From: Branchiostoma floridae
Lineage: Eukaryota > Chordata > Leptocardii > Amphioxiformes > Branchiostomatidae
Length of the DNA stretch: 64,000 nucleotides
NCBI RefSeq assembly: GCF_000003815.2
Contig: NC_049982.1
Span: 33,330,308-33,394,307, forward strand
Direction of reading: 5' to 3'
The notes below the pieces were generated by a model, which was not told where the DNA came from, did no database searches, and saw nothing but the letters and a program-made list of their open reading frames with translations. A program made the position numbers and the translations under genes. Positions 1-12,400 of this stretch are shown one piece after another (the first letter of the stretch is position 1; each line of letters starts with the position of its first letter).

Positions 1-60
1 CAGCTTTTTGCCTACCATGACGTCACGTGAGGTAAACCGTGACGTCAGCGCGATCGCTCG
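1..60. promoter_or_regulatory. Paired CRE sites and an E-box at the left edge
   Basis: Two perfect cAMP-response palindromes TGACGTCA lie at 18-25 and 40-47, and the first overlaps a TCACGTGA palindrome (23-30) with a CACGTG E-box. The following ~800 bp is relatively rich in CpG. This is typical promoter content, but no first exon could be tied to it, so which gene it would serve is unknown. Confidence 0.35.
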
Positions 61-728
61 TATGGGATTACTTCATACAAAATTTGCAGAGATAGCAGCT
101 TCCGGTTTCGGTGGAACGTAACGCTGTAAATTGCACCGGAAAATATTCAGAATCAAACTTGTATATTTTTTTTTTACTGGGGTTCCACAAAAATTATGGG
201 AAAGCCCAAATATGTGAGAACAGAAGGAGAATATTTTTCGCTGACAGGCCGCTTGCTTTGACTGCCGACCCGACTGACGTGATAGCCTGCGTAGGAAAAG
301 GCTGACCGTGAAAACTATTTTTTTCTGCGTAGTTCGGGTTGGTTTTGCGGTCCTCTCTGTTCTCTCCTCGGCCAGGGCCAAGATGTGCCATTTAGCGGGA
401 GAGAATAAGCCACAAACTACGGCCAAGGTGCATTTACGTTTGCGCGGCGCGGAGGCCTGCGGTGGGCAACACGGAACAACATGCATGTAATGTTATTTGC
501 ATTGTTGTTAGAATATTGACGCCGGGTAACCGATATATTTGATTTATTTCACACACAAAAATATCTGAAGGTGCGTGGTAGGCTACGGTAACGCCTGAAG
601 CAGCATTGCCTGGAGCAGCATGTCGTCTCAAACCCCGATTTCCAGGATTCCCACCCAAGTCCTGTTCCAAGCAAGGGGCTTTCACTCGGTCTATTTGCGT
701 CTCATTGCTCCGTGCGCAACAGCGAAAG

Positions 729-782
729 AAGCGGCCGTCGACGGGGCGGGACTCGAAGCGGCCGTCGGCGGGGCGGGACTCG
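729..782. repeat. 27-bp direct repeat containing GC boxes
   Basis: Two nearly identical 27-bp units follow each other directly (729-755 and 756-782). Each carries a GGGGCGGGAC GC box of the Sp1 type. With the CRE pair further left this may be part of a promoter, but no transcript start can be read from the sequence. Confidence 0.5.
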
Positions 783-1329
783 ATTAATTATCAAGCAGAC
801 GCTAATTGGTTTTTAAGCACCTATTATTGATAACAATGGGAATTCTCCGCTGGTTGTCCCGACCTCAGGTGTGAACAAAGATCGCAACGCTATCGCTTGT
901 GCCGAAGAACTCTATCGCTTTTGGGGAGACCTATCGCTTCTTTACCGGTTCTACAGTGGTCCTTTGTCCTGCTATCGCATTTGTCCGTTTGCGTATAGAG
1001 TAGGGATTTTTGGATCTACTAGTGTATACTAAACAAATGTGTCATTGTCGATGATGAACAAAGAAGAGTGACACATACGGGATGATATTAATAATGAAAT
1101 GAGAAAAGTAATCTATAAGATAAGATAATAACTGAGACTGCTAAAGGGGTGGTTTATGAGATGGGTTTTCAGGGCACTTTTAAACGTAAGAAAAGAAGAA
1201 GTTTTTTTTGTCTGAATGCTGTTCCATATTGTGACACATCTGTATTTTACGGAGGACTGCGATGGAGAACTAAATTGTGCCAAACTACCGGAATGTTTGA
1301 TGTTCCATATCAGCTCTAATGTCCCTGCC

Positions 1330-1700
1330 CTACACATGTACACTGGCACACACAAGCTGGCACACACATGTACACTGTCACACACAAGCTGGCACACACA
1401 TGTACACTGGCACACACAAGCTGGCACACACATGTACACTGTCACACACAAGCTGGCACACACATGTACATTGGCACACACAAGCTGGCACACACATGTA
1501 CACTGCACACACAAGCTGGCACACACATGTACACTGGCACACACAAGCTGGCACACACATGTACACTGGCACACACAAGCTGGCACACACATGTACACTG
1601 GCACACACAAGCTGGCACACACATGTACACTGTCACACACAAGCTGGCACACACATGTACACTGTCACACACAAGCTGGCACACACATGTACAAATGACT
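1330..1700. repeat. 32-bp minisatellite, about 11 copies
   Basis: The unit contains ACACAAGCTGGCACACAC followed by ATGTACACTG. The AGCTGG core recurs at 1355, 1387, 1419, 1451, 1483, 1514, 1546, 1578, 1610, 1642 and 1674, so the period is 32 bp with one 31-bp copy. A stray copy sits near 1768. Because the unit lacks stop codons, long open frames cross it on both strands; they are repeat artefacts. Confidence 0.95.
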
Positions 1701-1975
1701 AAACATACCTTCTTACACATGTACACTGTCACACACATCTCTCATCAGTTCCTCAATGGCACACACAAGCTGGCACACACATCTCCTTTGTCCCAATGTA
1801 ACTTCCTTGCTTCAGCTAGAATGCTTAGCACTACAAATAAGTGAACAGACACGTTAAGAATATAAGGACATGCACAACATACACGTACATACATGATCAT
1901 GGCAGTCACACATTATGTTACCAAGATTGTTCTGAAACCTGTGATGTCCCTTCCATAAAGTTCCTATACATGTTG

Positions 1976-2075
1976 NNNNNNNNNNNNNNNNNNNNNNNNN
2001 NNNNNNNNNNNNNNNNNNNNNNNNNNNNNNNNNNNNNNNNNNNNNNNNNNNNNNNNNNNNNNNNNNNNNNNNNNN
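1976..2075. other. Assembly gap (100 N)
   Basis: A run of exactly 100 N, the usual placeholder for a gap of unknown size. On the minus strand the base run just right of it (about 2076-2100) reads as an acceptor-like TTCATCTACAG, so an exon may be hidden in the gap. Confidence 1.
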
Positions 2076-2268
2076 TTTCAACATTCCTGTAGATGAACAT
2101 GTTTTGTCCATTCAACCATGGAGTGCAATCAAACAACATACGTCATATTTTGTTTTGGAATGGAAGACCTCTAGGATTTAACTCGAGCTTAATATACGTG
2201 TGACTGTTAACCTTAGAATATCATCTTAGAATATCACCAAGAGAAACTGAAAGGAATGTGTTTCTTAC

Positions 2269-2377
2269 GTGACTTTTCCTTAGCATTGAGTCCACCAGAT
2301 TCAGCTTCAACAATCCCTTTGAATGTCACCGTTAAAGTGGTGGCTGTTACGACTAATAAAACATACATGTATTTCAT
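2269..2377 (-). CDS. Candidate first coding exon with signal-peptide-like start
   Basis: On the minus strand an ATG at 2377 opens 36 codons that begin MKYMYVLLVVTATTLTV and end NAKEKS, followed by a good donor (TCAC then GTAAGA). The start is short, basic and then hydrophobic, like a secretion signal. The next acceptor-like site abuts the N gap at 1976-2075, so the rest of the protein may be missing from the assembly. No family is recognised. It could also be a chance open stretch, since nothing but the start, the hydrophobic run and the donor supports it. Confidence 0.3.
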
Positions 2378-5300
2378 CTCTTGGTAAAGACTTTTAACAC
2401 GATATTACGAAGAAAGGATCGCAAATGGCAGTGCTTCTCTTAGACCCGTCAAGAAAAGATATGCAATTAGTGCAGATAATTGCTGTATACGCAAAGGGGT
2501 GCGTCAGGCATGTGCGTGTCAAAAACTGGTTTTACTTCTCTGTGTCATGAGTTAGTGAGTCATAGTGTCTCAAACACTTTCAAAGCTGACCTCTGAACTG
2601 TGAACCCTGGAAAGACAGGTCTTTGTTGCCTGTAATACTTAAGTTGTATTGTTTTTGGCCAGTCTGTAATTTTACATGTACATGTATACTAAAGTTTATA
2701 TGTCTTGTGTATCTGTCCCGATATATACACAATAGAGCATTGCCATACATGTGTACATCCTCTGTACAGCCTTTTTCTGTGAGACTGGAATGGTTGCAGT
2801 GTGGTTGAGGGGATGAAGTCTGCCATTTCTTGTTACTGTGGTTGTGAGAAGCCTATGTCAATTAGAAGTTGACAAGTGAGAACAATGAAATATCAAAGAA
2901 AATAGCTGTTCTAAAATGAATGCAGAATTTTTATCAGTGGTAGAAGAGTGAGCAAGGTTGCAAGGAACAGGTGGTGAAAAATGCTTGAGTGTTAAGATTA
3001 ACAAAGCTTTACATTACTGTCAACTTCATTTTTTGACAAATGAAAGACTTCTCAATATGAACTTTTGTACCCATGTTAACCCACACCTGATCGTTCTTCA
3101 TATTGATTTTGAGACATGATATTGAAGTGTATATTACAACTTACCACATTCTTAAGATAAATTAAAAGTGACATCTAGTTGAACAGCAATGACAACCACT
3201 CAATTACTTTTGAAATTTGTAATCTGTGCCATTAAAACTACAGCCCTTTTTACAAAGCAATGCTATCTCCTCATTCATGGGTTACAGTTAATCATGCAAC
3301 ACCACCAGACCAATCTTACCCTTTACACTAACATATTGTAAAAAGATAACATGAGCAGGCACTCATTAAAGACCTGACAATGAAGAGATATCATAAAAAG
3401 ATGCAATGTTACAGTTAGGAAGGCTGCCAGCAATCTGTTCAAAAGTTGAACATTAATATTACAAGCAAGTTGATACAATGGAATGTTCATTCACATGTTT
3501 GTAATGTTGACTTTCATTATCATGCTGGTTACCCTAAGATCACCATATAGATAGAAAAATGTTGCTATCGAGGCCTATTAAGAATGGACTGAACACCTGG
3601 ATATCTGAAGTGTGCCTGTCTCAGGGACTACTGATGCTGTATTAGTAGATCTCTTTAAAGAGACAACATCTTAGGTGCAAGCACATTCAACCCTTAGCTA
3701 AATGGGGAACAACACAATAAACTGGATAGTGACTGAATGTGTTTGTGTTTACTTCTAATGTGGTAGTGTAAAGATACCCAGCAGAATCATAAGGGTTGAT
3801 GTTATGTCATAGAATGAATGAAAGAAAACAATGTTACCTAATATCGAACTATATAACAGTTACATTACAAGCAGATATGTAAGAGTCAGGTGCATACATT
3901 ATACAATGTCATGTACATATAAATGTAAAGATACATGAAGAGCATACATTGTGTACATTTTACTGTATTGTAGGAACTTCTCCACCAATTTTGAACAGAC
4001 CTTGAACTGGATAAATTCAAATTTACAATGGTTTCCCCAGGTTATTTTGCATAAATCCCACCGTCATTGTATCTACAAACTTGTGAATTGCCTGCTGCAA
4101 CTTATCAAAATCACTGAGAATGAACTGGAAAAACAAAGCAGCTACTAACAGTAAGGTTACATCTAACTGGAAAAAACAGCTGAACATGTTAGAGTCAATA
4201 ACTCATAAGGATTGTATACAAATGTCACTCTTATGTTATGTTAAATCATTTATCCATGCAATAACCTCAAAGTATGCACCCAACTTTGGCAACAACTTAT
4301 GGCACCTTTTCAATTTTAAAAAAGTGTGTACTTTAGAAAAAATTTGGTATTTCATTTTGGAGTCTTTGACTTAAATTCTATCCCCACGTATACATGGTTC
4401 CACTATAAGGCACCCTACTGTACTTGTTGCAAGCATTCCTACTGGAATAAGTCATTCAATGTATGAAAGCTTTCAAAGTTAACGTAGCAGCAAATTCATT
4501 ATTGAGACGGTCTAGTGCTCATTATCTCATTATTGTGTTACATGTATTATGTACAATAGACACCAAACCCACAATCTCCAAAAGTAACCAATCAAGTATC
4601 AAAAGAGTACAATGCAAATTTGCATTATCGTTGTTAAACAATCTTGGACTAAGGGTTAGTATAAGGCTACCAGTCATCGTGTGCTACCAGTTATCATCCA
4701 CTTTTGCTTCTGCAAAAGCCATTTCTCATGAGCAATAAAGAGCAACATATAAATGATCCTTAGTCAGGACTCTCCTCTATACAAAGCAATCATATAAGTT
4801 TGCATCCAGCAACACAACAGAAGAAACTGCTGAAGCCGTAACAAAAAATTCTCTGGAAGTTTCTTGCTTAACATATTTCATATGTAATTGGACACAACGT
4901 ACTTCATTAGCATATTTCTAACTTGCACGATATCAAGTACCTTTAAGAGTTTCAGGAAGTTTTGATATAACTGCGATTCTCGTGATATGCTGTCCACAAA
5001 CAAACACACTCAACCAATCAAAAACATGCTAACCTTCAGAGTCAACTTAAAATGTCAGTGTAGAATCTTGAACTTAACACTGCATTCAAATTAGAGTTGA
5101 AAAATCTGTTTCAGAAGTCACATGTGTAGATTACACAGTTGTCAAAACGCAATACATGCATCGTATAAATGTACAAATAAAGGCATCGTTTCAAATCTTC
5201 AATATAAACATCAGAAGAAAGTGGTCATCTTTCAACCTACTGGAAAGAGAAATCACTACTGACCTGTACACTTAAAAAAAACAATCCACTTACTCCTATA

Positions 5301-6187
5301 GACTCCTTAGTAACCACTGAAACACTGCAAGCCAGGGACCTCTTCCAATCAACTCTTCAGCATGCAACGGACTTACTCCAACGACAGGAGTTTGGCAGTA
5401 TTTCAGGGAAAGGAGCTATGAAGAAGAACTATTAGACACTGCCATATCCAGTGTACAGGATGGCTGACACAAGGAGATACTGCTACAGCAGCACATTATA
5501 GCACTATGACTTATATATAGGTCCACACCTTCTGCCCATACAAACTATCAACAAACTAAACTATCTGCATGGACTTAGAAAATTCTAACAGACAACTCAG
5601 ATTTACATACAAATCATACTAGATACATCAATTCAGAACACCACACCTTGCAGGCGAGCCATCAAAGAACACGTCACATTCTTGAGCAGATTGTGACCAG
5701 CAACTACAACAAAAAACAACACTTGCATAAGTGGCCATCTTGAGATAGACTGTCATCTGTCCACACTCTTCTCCAAGTCTGTTAAAATGTAAAATAATGT
5801 TACATCTTACTAGTCAGATTTGTCACACATGAATATTTACAAAGCTGAGAGTGAAATTCCGGGATTAAAAATTATCAATTTCACTGAGTTGTCCAGTACG
5901 TCTCGTCTAAGGCACCATACAGTTAAATTTGTCTTTTCAGTTACATACTATCATGCTCATCCACAACACAGAGCACATTCAACTTGACTTGACAACACAT
6001 TAATTAAATTCATTTTAATTTTGCAGCATAGTGAAAATCATGTTTTCTGTATGAAACTGTAAAAAAACAACTAATGTAGTATATGTACTATATGGGGACC
6101 CAGGAGATAAGAATGGGTTTGCTGAGATGATAAGATAGAATATAGGGCTGGTAAAACCCCACCATTCAACACTTCTAATCCTATACA
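2378..6187. other. AT-rich stretch with no recognised gene
   Basis: No convincing exon was found on either strand. The right end is the probable 3' flank of the NR1H gene; an ATTAAA polyadenylation-like hexamer on the minus strand at 6014-6019 lies about 170 nt past its stop. Short open frames at 3951-4374 and 4463-4738 have the composition of AT-rich noncoding DNA. Confidence 0.6.
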
Positions 6188-6426
6188 TTAGTCTTGGTTC
6201 CATATCTCAGAAACTAGGGGATGTTCTCTAATGATGGCCTGACACTCAGAGCTGACGCTTCTTCCAAAGGCTGCACCAATAGTCCGGACTTCAGTCAGCT
6301 TACTGAGGAGGCGTGCAAACATCATGCGGTTCTCTGGGTAGGCGACTTTGCAGTAAGCACGCAGACACTCGATGTACTCTGCATACGACTGCTCCAATAT
6401 GTCGCGTCCTTTGATATTTGGCCGAT
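6188..6426 (-). CDS. NR1H4-like: NR1H exon G: helices 9-12 and stop
   Basis: The exon opens with the rest of an aspartate codon, then [19 protein letters not shown], which fits the SPDR junction of FXR. It contains [17 protein letters not shown] (helix 10/11) and ends [11 protein letters not shown] with TAA at 6188. Tryptophan 600 corresponds to the helix 12 Trp of FXR. The position 22 residues before it, His in FXR, is Phe here. Confidence 0.93.
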
Positions 6427-9400
6427 CTGCAAATGAAAATTTATAATATTACATCTGGCTGGTTTGGTTACTTACATGTGGCCTAGTTACATACAAGTAT
6501 TACAAGCAAGCAAATGATCCACATTTCTAGTCCTTTCACATCTTTGTTTTGTCGTGAACGGGCAAGCAGAATGGGCTGTTCCTCCCAGTCCATGTCTGTG
6601 TTGTGGGATCAGGATTGAGGACTGTCCTGCATGCTTGTGAAGCAGCATGCTGCACTTCACTAGCAGATTATTACGTTTCATGCCTGGTCTTTCCAAATCT
6701 GTCATCGATAAGAATCACTGTAACATGATATTATCATAGTGATACCCGCCACAACAACCTGGCAAAGACAATTCTGCAGGGCACTGTGGAAGGAGGGTGA
6801 CGCCGTGGGCATCAGCGGAAGACATGGCAAGACAACATCACAGAGTGGACATCCCTCATCAACCTGCAGGACAGGCTAACTGTAGCAGAAGACAGAAGGG
6901 CCTGGAGACAACTCTCCATCTTCATATTGTCCCCCCAATGACCAGGAGGTCAAGGGACTAGGTAGGTATGTAGGTAGCCTCTGTAGCAGGCTCTCTGGGG
7001 CTTTTTTTTGGCTCATAATACACTTTTGCTGACCATTTCTTTTTGTACTGGATCGTTGATTGCCGGCCGTCGCTGATTATGGGGCCAGAAATATATTTGT
7101 CTATTTATCTATATTGTGAATTATCATATAGCAAGGCGCCGCGGACCAATCAGACGGCCCTGTTCCACGTTGGTTATGATGCAGTAACATATAGATTCCG
7201 GCCTGGCCGGTGTGTTCGCTCCTTCTGATTGGTCAGAATGCATCGACAACGGCACCGTTGTCGATGCAAATCGACAACAGTGCCGGTGTCGATTCATTCT
7301 GGCCAATCAGATGGAGCAATACAAACAAGAAAATAAGGAGTATGCAGGCATTGGCCAATCAAAAGGAGCGAAACATATGCCAGAGCAGAGGGAATAAGTA
7401 CAGACTGCAAGAGGGGGATGGCTCCTTCTGTTAACATTGGTAATGAGTTTTGTTGTTCTAAAAAGGCAAAGACTGCAGTGTTTCGAATATTTTCTGTGGA
7501 AATTTTGGTTTCAAAATGCAATCTGTAATCTCCTCGTAAATGTATGTACCAAAGAACAAAATGTGAATTTTCATAAATTCAACAACGGAATTCACACGTA
7601 TAGTACCAAGAGATCTATGCGTCATACAGGAGTTTGCAAGTTTGGGTAGGCTATATGATATGACCTGCCTGTTCCTCGGTGTACATGATGTCATAACGCC
7701 TGGTCCTTTGCTTAAACGACCTCATAAAACCACCTCGTTCGCTTCGCTCACTCGGTGCCTCATAAAACCACCTCGTTCGCTTCGCTCACTCGGTGGTTTC
7801 ATTCGGTGGTTATAGCAAAGGACCAGGCGTTATGACACCATATACACCTCGGGGCGGATCATTAACCCTTAATTATATGTGTATGTAATGTTAATGGAAA
7901 AAACTGAATATTTCCCAGTGTTTGCAAAATAGTCCGAGACTAGGTTTGTACTCACCAGGAGACACCACTATCACACACTGCAGGATAGTCCGAGACTAGG
8001 TTTGTACTCACCAGGAGACACCACTATCACACACTGCAGGATAGTCAGAGACTAGGTTTGTACTCACCAGGAGACACCACTATCACACACTGCAGGATAG
8101 TCAGAGACTAGGTTTGTACTCACCAGGAGACACCACTATCACACACTGCAGGATAGTCAGAGACTAGGTTTGTACTCACCAGGAGACACCACTATCACAC
8201 ACTGCAGGAGGTCCAGTGTGGTGATGTCTATTTTCAGGTCCAGCATTCCTTCATACCACTTCATCAGCGTGGCATTGAACACTTCTGTGTGCACTGTGAT
8301 AAGAAGAAGCCACATAACAAATAACTGACACATATTTTGACCTATGCAAATTCTTCAAAATCAGCTTGCAAACCATTTTCACATATCAAATATCAAGCGT
8401 TGCTGAAGGTACCTATCTCTATATAAGGTAACCAGGACTGGTACTAATAGATGCTCTGATCCAAATGTGTTTTACAGTCAGCTGTCTGCATCTTTCTCAC
8501 ATCTACCATGTAAAGTCGTCTACCATCTTCAGAGATGGAGTACAGCATTTTGATGGTTTATATGATGTTAAAAGCTTTACTTGCCTTCATGTATGATGCG
8601 GTGTAAGACTTGAACACCATCTAAGTTTGCCAACACAACAGGAACTCTTATCATGCAGCAATCAAAAAAGGATGCCTTAGGTGAAAACAGAACATGACAG
8701 GTTAGAACACATGGTTATCGAAGTCAATAAATGATGTTTGCACCTAGAGGTAGGTACAGAAAATTCAGGTACAGGTATGTTTCAGGTCGAGTACCAGGTC
8801 CCGGTCCTTACCTCAACCTCAACCTGGACCTGATTATTTGTGAAAACTTTTGAATAGGCAATACTCAAAACAATGGTCCTGCAACAGAATCTGTTTAGAG
8901 GAGTATCTGACTCCCACTGGTGTTTTAAAATCCTGTGTTCAGGCTGACCCTGGCAAGGGAAAGATGAGCCTGGAGACAGCTCTTTATCTTCATGGCTATT
9001 TTGTCCCCCCAACGACCTGGAGGTCAAGGGACTAAGTAGGTATAGGTAGGTAGGTAGGTAGGTTCAAGTAAACAAAGTTCTGTGTGTTTGACTGTAAAAA
9101 CTTTGTAGAAATGACAATAAAATTTACACTACTTCATTCCTATTATTTTCTTGGATCAGTAAGCTCCAAAATGTGCGAACCCCTGAAAATATAATCTGTT
9201 TTCCAATTTTCAATTCCAATTCCAATTTTCTAATTGGTCCAAAATCCGATCCACTGATTTTTTCAGGTTCATTTTCTTAAGACCGGTCCAACAAGAAAAA
9301 AACTAGCTACCTAGGCCTATTTGAACATCATAATGGGGGGTGCCCTAAGATGGTACCTGCCCTAAGATGGCACAGATTTTTTGCAGATCGAGATTGTTGC

Positions 9401-12400
9401 CATTGACTATGCTGATTACAAAGGTAATAAACCAAGTCCATGCACACAGCTTTTATTTGCATTCAAAAATATACTTAATATTCACTTTATATCTAACAAT
9501 GGTTATGGTTACTCAAGCTCCAAAATCATATCCAGTTGCTTGAGTAACTACTTTTGGGCTTACTTCATAAAGAGATGTCATAGATATTTCCTGAGAAGTA
9601 GACAGAGTTTTGTTGATGTTGGCAGTGTCTTATTACCTTCACCAAAATGGTTTTGGGCTTGTGCATCCATCCGTCCATCTGTTAACAGTACAACTCAAGA
9701 AGCCTTGGATGGATCCTGATGATATTTGGTAGGTGGATAGGGATCGGGGAAATGAAGGCCAATTTCGGGCCCCCTAGCGGCTTGCTAAGGTTCTGCAGCA
9801 GAACTTCCATTTTTGATAGCTGGACACACTGTGGTCCTGATTTTTTAGAGGTAGTGACAGTAACGTTAATAAGTGTTGTGAGTTTGGGCCCCGTAGTGGC
9901 TTTTTTGGAATTGCAGGCGCCGATTTCCTTTCAAACTTTGGACGATAATAACTAGAGAATGTTACAATTTTAAGACACAAAATAAAGCGCTTACCAGGCC
10001 TTGGAAACTTTGAATCAAGTTGAAATGACCCATTGCTTAAAGGTTTTGGGATTCATGGACTGTATGAATGTATTTCCTATCCAAGTACATGCATGTATGT
10101 TCTTCAAATGAATGTGTTAAAAATTCATTCATCAAAACTTGACCACTATCTGGCAACTAGTGATGGAACACCATGAGTTTCACTTGAGTGTGTGACAAAG
10201 CATGCCATGTTAGGGCATCTCCCATTAGATTTGATATTGTAAAATGGAAATAAAGCTTTTCTACATGTAGGTCATTTCAAGACAATGTAGACAAGTGAAT
10301 AGTTGATAGTCATATTTACCTTCACGACTTCAATCTGGTCCTCAATGCAGAGATCTTGAAAGCAACGAATAGTCTTGACAAATTCAACAGTCTTTTCCAC
10401 CACTCTACCCATGTGAGCAACAAAACGAGCCTGCTTTTCTTTCTTGCTGTTACATTGCAGGGTCTCCTATACAACAAGAAAATCAAGAAATGCAATGAAA
10501 AACATTTCCCAATCAACAGTAGTATCATGTTATGTTGGAGTAATATACATGTAGATTGATAATGTATCATTTGGTGGTTTATTACCTTTGCCAGAATGGC
10601 TAAGGTTATGTTTTGGGCTTGTGAGTCTGTGTGTGTGTCTGTTAACAGCATAACTCGAGAAGCCTTGGGTGGATCCAGATGATATTTGGTAGGTGGGTAG
10701 GGGTCGGGAAAACGACGGTCAAGTTCTATAATGGGCCCCCTAGCGGCTTGCTAAGGTACTGCAGCAGAACCTCAATTTTTGATATCTCCTGTTCTGGACA
10801 TGCTGTGATCATGATTTTTGAGTGGTAGATAGCCCTTGAGGCAGAGAGTAAGTGCTGTGAGTTTGGGCCCCCTAGCGGCTTTTATGGAACTGCAGGCGCC
10901 GGTTTCCTTTCAAACTTTGGACGAGAATAACTCTACAACGTGTTGACGGATCGTCATGATTTTTGGTCTGTAGATAGAATGAGTGATGACTTACATAATG
11001 GTATACTAATTATGCAAATCAACAGCTAATTTGCATAATTAATGAGGAAAATTTATAAATCCACTGCATTCCATGATAGGACTTTCAAACTTGTCACATA
11101 TGTAGCTGGGAAGGAGAGAAATGTCGATAGATATCAATTATGCAAATGATGGCCTCATTTGCATAATTAATGAGAAAATATGAAGATGTTGACGGATCAT
11201 CATGTTTTCTGGTATGTAGGTAGCGTAAGTGAAGACAAACATAATGAGATACCAATTATGCAAATCAACAGCTAATTTGCATAATTAATGAGGATATTTT
11301 ATAAATTCACTACGTTCCATGATAGGACTTTAAAACTTGTCACATATGTAGCTGAGAAAGAGAGAAATGTCAATACATTTATACATTTATAAATACATTT
11401 ATCATGCAAATGATGATCTCATTTGCATAATCAATGAGAAAATATGAACGTGTTGACGGATCGTCATGATTTTTGGCATGTAGATAGCCTAAGTGAAGAC
11501 TTATACAATGTGATACTTATTATGCAAATTAACAGCTAATTTGCATAATTGATGAGGAAAAGTTTATAAATCCACTGCATTCCATTATAGTACTTTCATC
11601 AAAGTTGTCACATATGTAACTGAGAAAGAGGGAAGAGAGTAAGAGGTGTATTTAAAGACTTTGAAAGAGAATAAGTCAAGAATGGATCAAAGGATCATCA
11701 TGATTTTTGGTCTGCTGATAGCTTAAGTTATGCTTGACACAATTTGATATCAATTAATTGTAACTTGGGATCTAATTTGCATAATCAATGCCGAAACTTT
11801 ATAAACCAACTCCAAGCATATAATTATGAAGAAAATGAAATGAGTAACGCATTTGTCTACAGACATCATTCTACATAACAAACCTGGTTTATTTGGCAAA
11901 GGTATGTGTTCGTGGAACTCTAGTTTACTAATATGTTAGATTTACAGAGGCTACACCAATTCAACCAGTATTTGTTGAATATTCTAAAATAGATGTATCT
12001 CATAAATATAGAATACAACACGGTATATTCTGTATCACCTGCAGTACCAACTGGGCGATCAAACCCATGGGAGGCCTGGGACTGAGGGTGATGGAGAAAA
12101 AACCTTGTTGCATTATTTATTCATTATTCATAGTCATACCCACTGAGAAAACATGTTTCAATGCAAAATGGCACATTTTGCATCAAAACATGTGTTTCCT
12201 GGGGTGCGTATGACATAATTTGCCCTCCTGCAGGTCAGATCAACCTCCAGCCTTCGGGCGATCCTACCCACGGCCAGGCTGGAACCTCAGATGATATGGA
12301 ATACACCATGTTGTATACATATTACGTACAACTGTTAGAACAACTGCAAACCTACCTTCATCAACCGACACATCATCTTGTGATCCCTTTCAAAGATTTT

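Noticed and set aside
1113-1738. Long open frames on both strands over the 32-bp repeat
   Set aside because: They are periodic translations of a stop-free minisatellite (HTQAGTHMYT or CVPACV units), not genes.
7690-8208. CRISPR-like array
   Set aside because: The 56-bp units have no variable spacers and contain exon and splice-donor sequence; the nearby 38-bp pair is a simple duplication.
9381-9719. 112-codon open frame
   Set aside because: Its second half is the dispersed repeat at 9600-9960 (shared PKWFWACA-type translation with other copies); it is not a gene.
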